Shown piece by piece: positions 63,595 to 64,000 of a stretch of 64,000 nucleotides of DNA. Under the pieces are notes generated by a model, which was not told the DNA's origin, ran no database searches, and worked only from the letters and a program-made list of their open reading frames with translations. Made by a program: the position numbers and the translations under genes. Within the stretch, counting starts at the first letter, position 1. Each line of letters opens with the position of its first letter. The stretch covers positions 248,001 through 312,000 of the forward strand of contig NZ_AP025505.1 in NCBI RefSeq assembly GCF_024347575.1, given 5' to 3'. The stretch comes from Vibrio pelagius (GTDB lineage Bacteria > Pseudomonadota > Gammaproteobacteria > Enterobacterales > Vibrionaceae).

Positions 63595-64000
63595 CAAAAG
63601 CTCATGAATTAGTGGTAGAGCAGTTGTCTGCTGGCTACGGTGATAAAACAATCGTCAAAGACCTTTCACTTAATATTGTGCCTGGTAAGCTCACTTCAAT
63701 TGTTGGTGCAAATGCGTGTGGTAAATCGACGCTGCTGAAAACCATCTCCCGTTTAATTGCGCCTTCACACGGCCAGGTGTTGTTAGATGGCAAATCAGTA
63801 CACCACAGCTCAACAAAGACTTTAGCCCGAACGTTAGGCTTGTTGCCGCAATCACCGATTGCACCGGAAGGGATCACGGTTGGAGACCTGGTCAGTCGTG
63901 GTCGTCACCCGCATCACGGGTTAATGTCTCGCTGGAGCACAAAAGATGATGAAGCTGTTGCGAATGCGCTAGAAGTGACAAAACTCTCTGAGTTAATTGA
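63591..64000 (+). CDS. FepC/FecE-type siderophore ABC ATPase, cut by the right edge
   Basis: The start is the GTG at 63591, overlapping the previous stop by 4 bases, with GGAGG before it. The visible 136 residues include Walker A VGANACGKSTLLKTI and the Q-loop region LGLLPQSPIAPEGITVGDLV. The signature and Walker B lie beyond the window. Together with the three genes before it this makes a complete importer. Confidence 0.93.
   Translation, partial: MTKAHELVVEQLSAGYGDKTIVKDLSLNIVPGKLTSIVGANACGKSTLLKTISRLIAPSHGQVLLDGKSVHHSSTKTLARTLGLLPQSPIAPEGITVGDLVSRGRHPHHGLMSRWSTKDDEAVANALEVTKLSELI

Overview
This window looks like part of a large plasmid or secondary replicon (chromid) of a marine Vibrio or close relative. 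Four things point there: a VCR-like integron attC site next to a yoeB/yefM cassette, Vibrio-type IS66, IS4 and ISAs1 insertions, a Vibrio-style dispersed inverted repeat, and a self-contained replication and partition region. That region has parA-parB, six copies of a shared parS-like palindrome, an iteron array, an initiator gene and a RepA-type helicase gene. Neither RctB nor a DnaA-type oriC is visible. No rRNA, tRNA or CRISPR array was recognised.

Layout. Positions 1-6.6 kb are a mobile-element graveyard: an IS66 element with an IS4-family element inserted in its tnpB, an ISAs1 element inserted in a decayed IS3-type tail, then integron-cassette material. Positions 6.9-11.5 kb hold an AraC regulator, a secreted serine hydrolase, an outer-membrane-type protein and D-serine dehydratase. 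A diguanylate cyclase follows (11.8-13.4 kb), then a LysR-dgcN-dgcA D-glutamate module (14.0-17.0 kb) and an AAA ATPase. Positions 18.4-27.8 kb hold an iron-regulated import locus. The TonB-dependent receptor gene reads right. A tight operon reads left for a periplasmic M16 protease, an SbmA-type inner-membrane transporter, ExbB, ExbD, TonB and an FhuF-like reductase. Fur boxes lie between the two transcripts. Positions 28-43 kb are the replication and partition core, interspersed with stress and repair genes (photolyase, flavin reductase, peroxiredoxin, HxlR, MdaB, NAD(P)HX repair). Positions 43.2-59.7 kb are a galactan-utilisation locus: two GH53 endogalactanases, a GH42 beta-galactosidase, a maltose-type ABC transporter, a LamB-like porin, two LacI-type regulators and a chemoreceptor. 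From 60.5 kb to the edge is a FecBCD-type siderophore ABC importer.

How it works together. The iron locus resembles the protease-associated import systems (Pectobacterium FusABCD; E. coli YddA-YddB-PqqL), in which a receptor brings an iron-containing protein or peptide into the periplasm and an M16 protease cuts it. This version carries its own TonB-ExbB-ExbD motor, uses an SbmA-like transporter without an ATPase domain, and adds a [2Fe-2S] reductase. The galactan locus accounts for extracellular cutting, outer-membrane passage, periplasmic capture and cytoplasmic hydrolysis of beta-1,4-galactan. The D-amino-acid genes handle D-serine and D-glutamate. All functions are inferred from sequence recognition alone.
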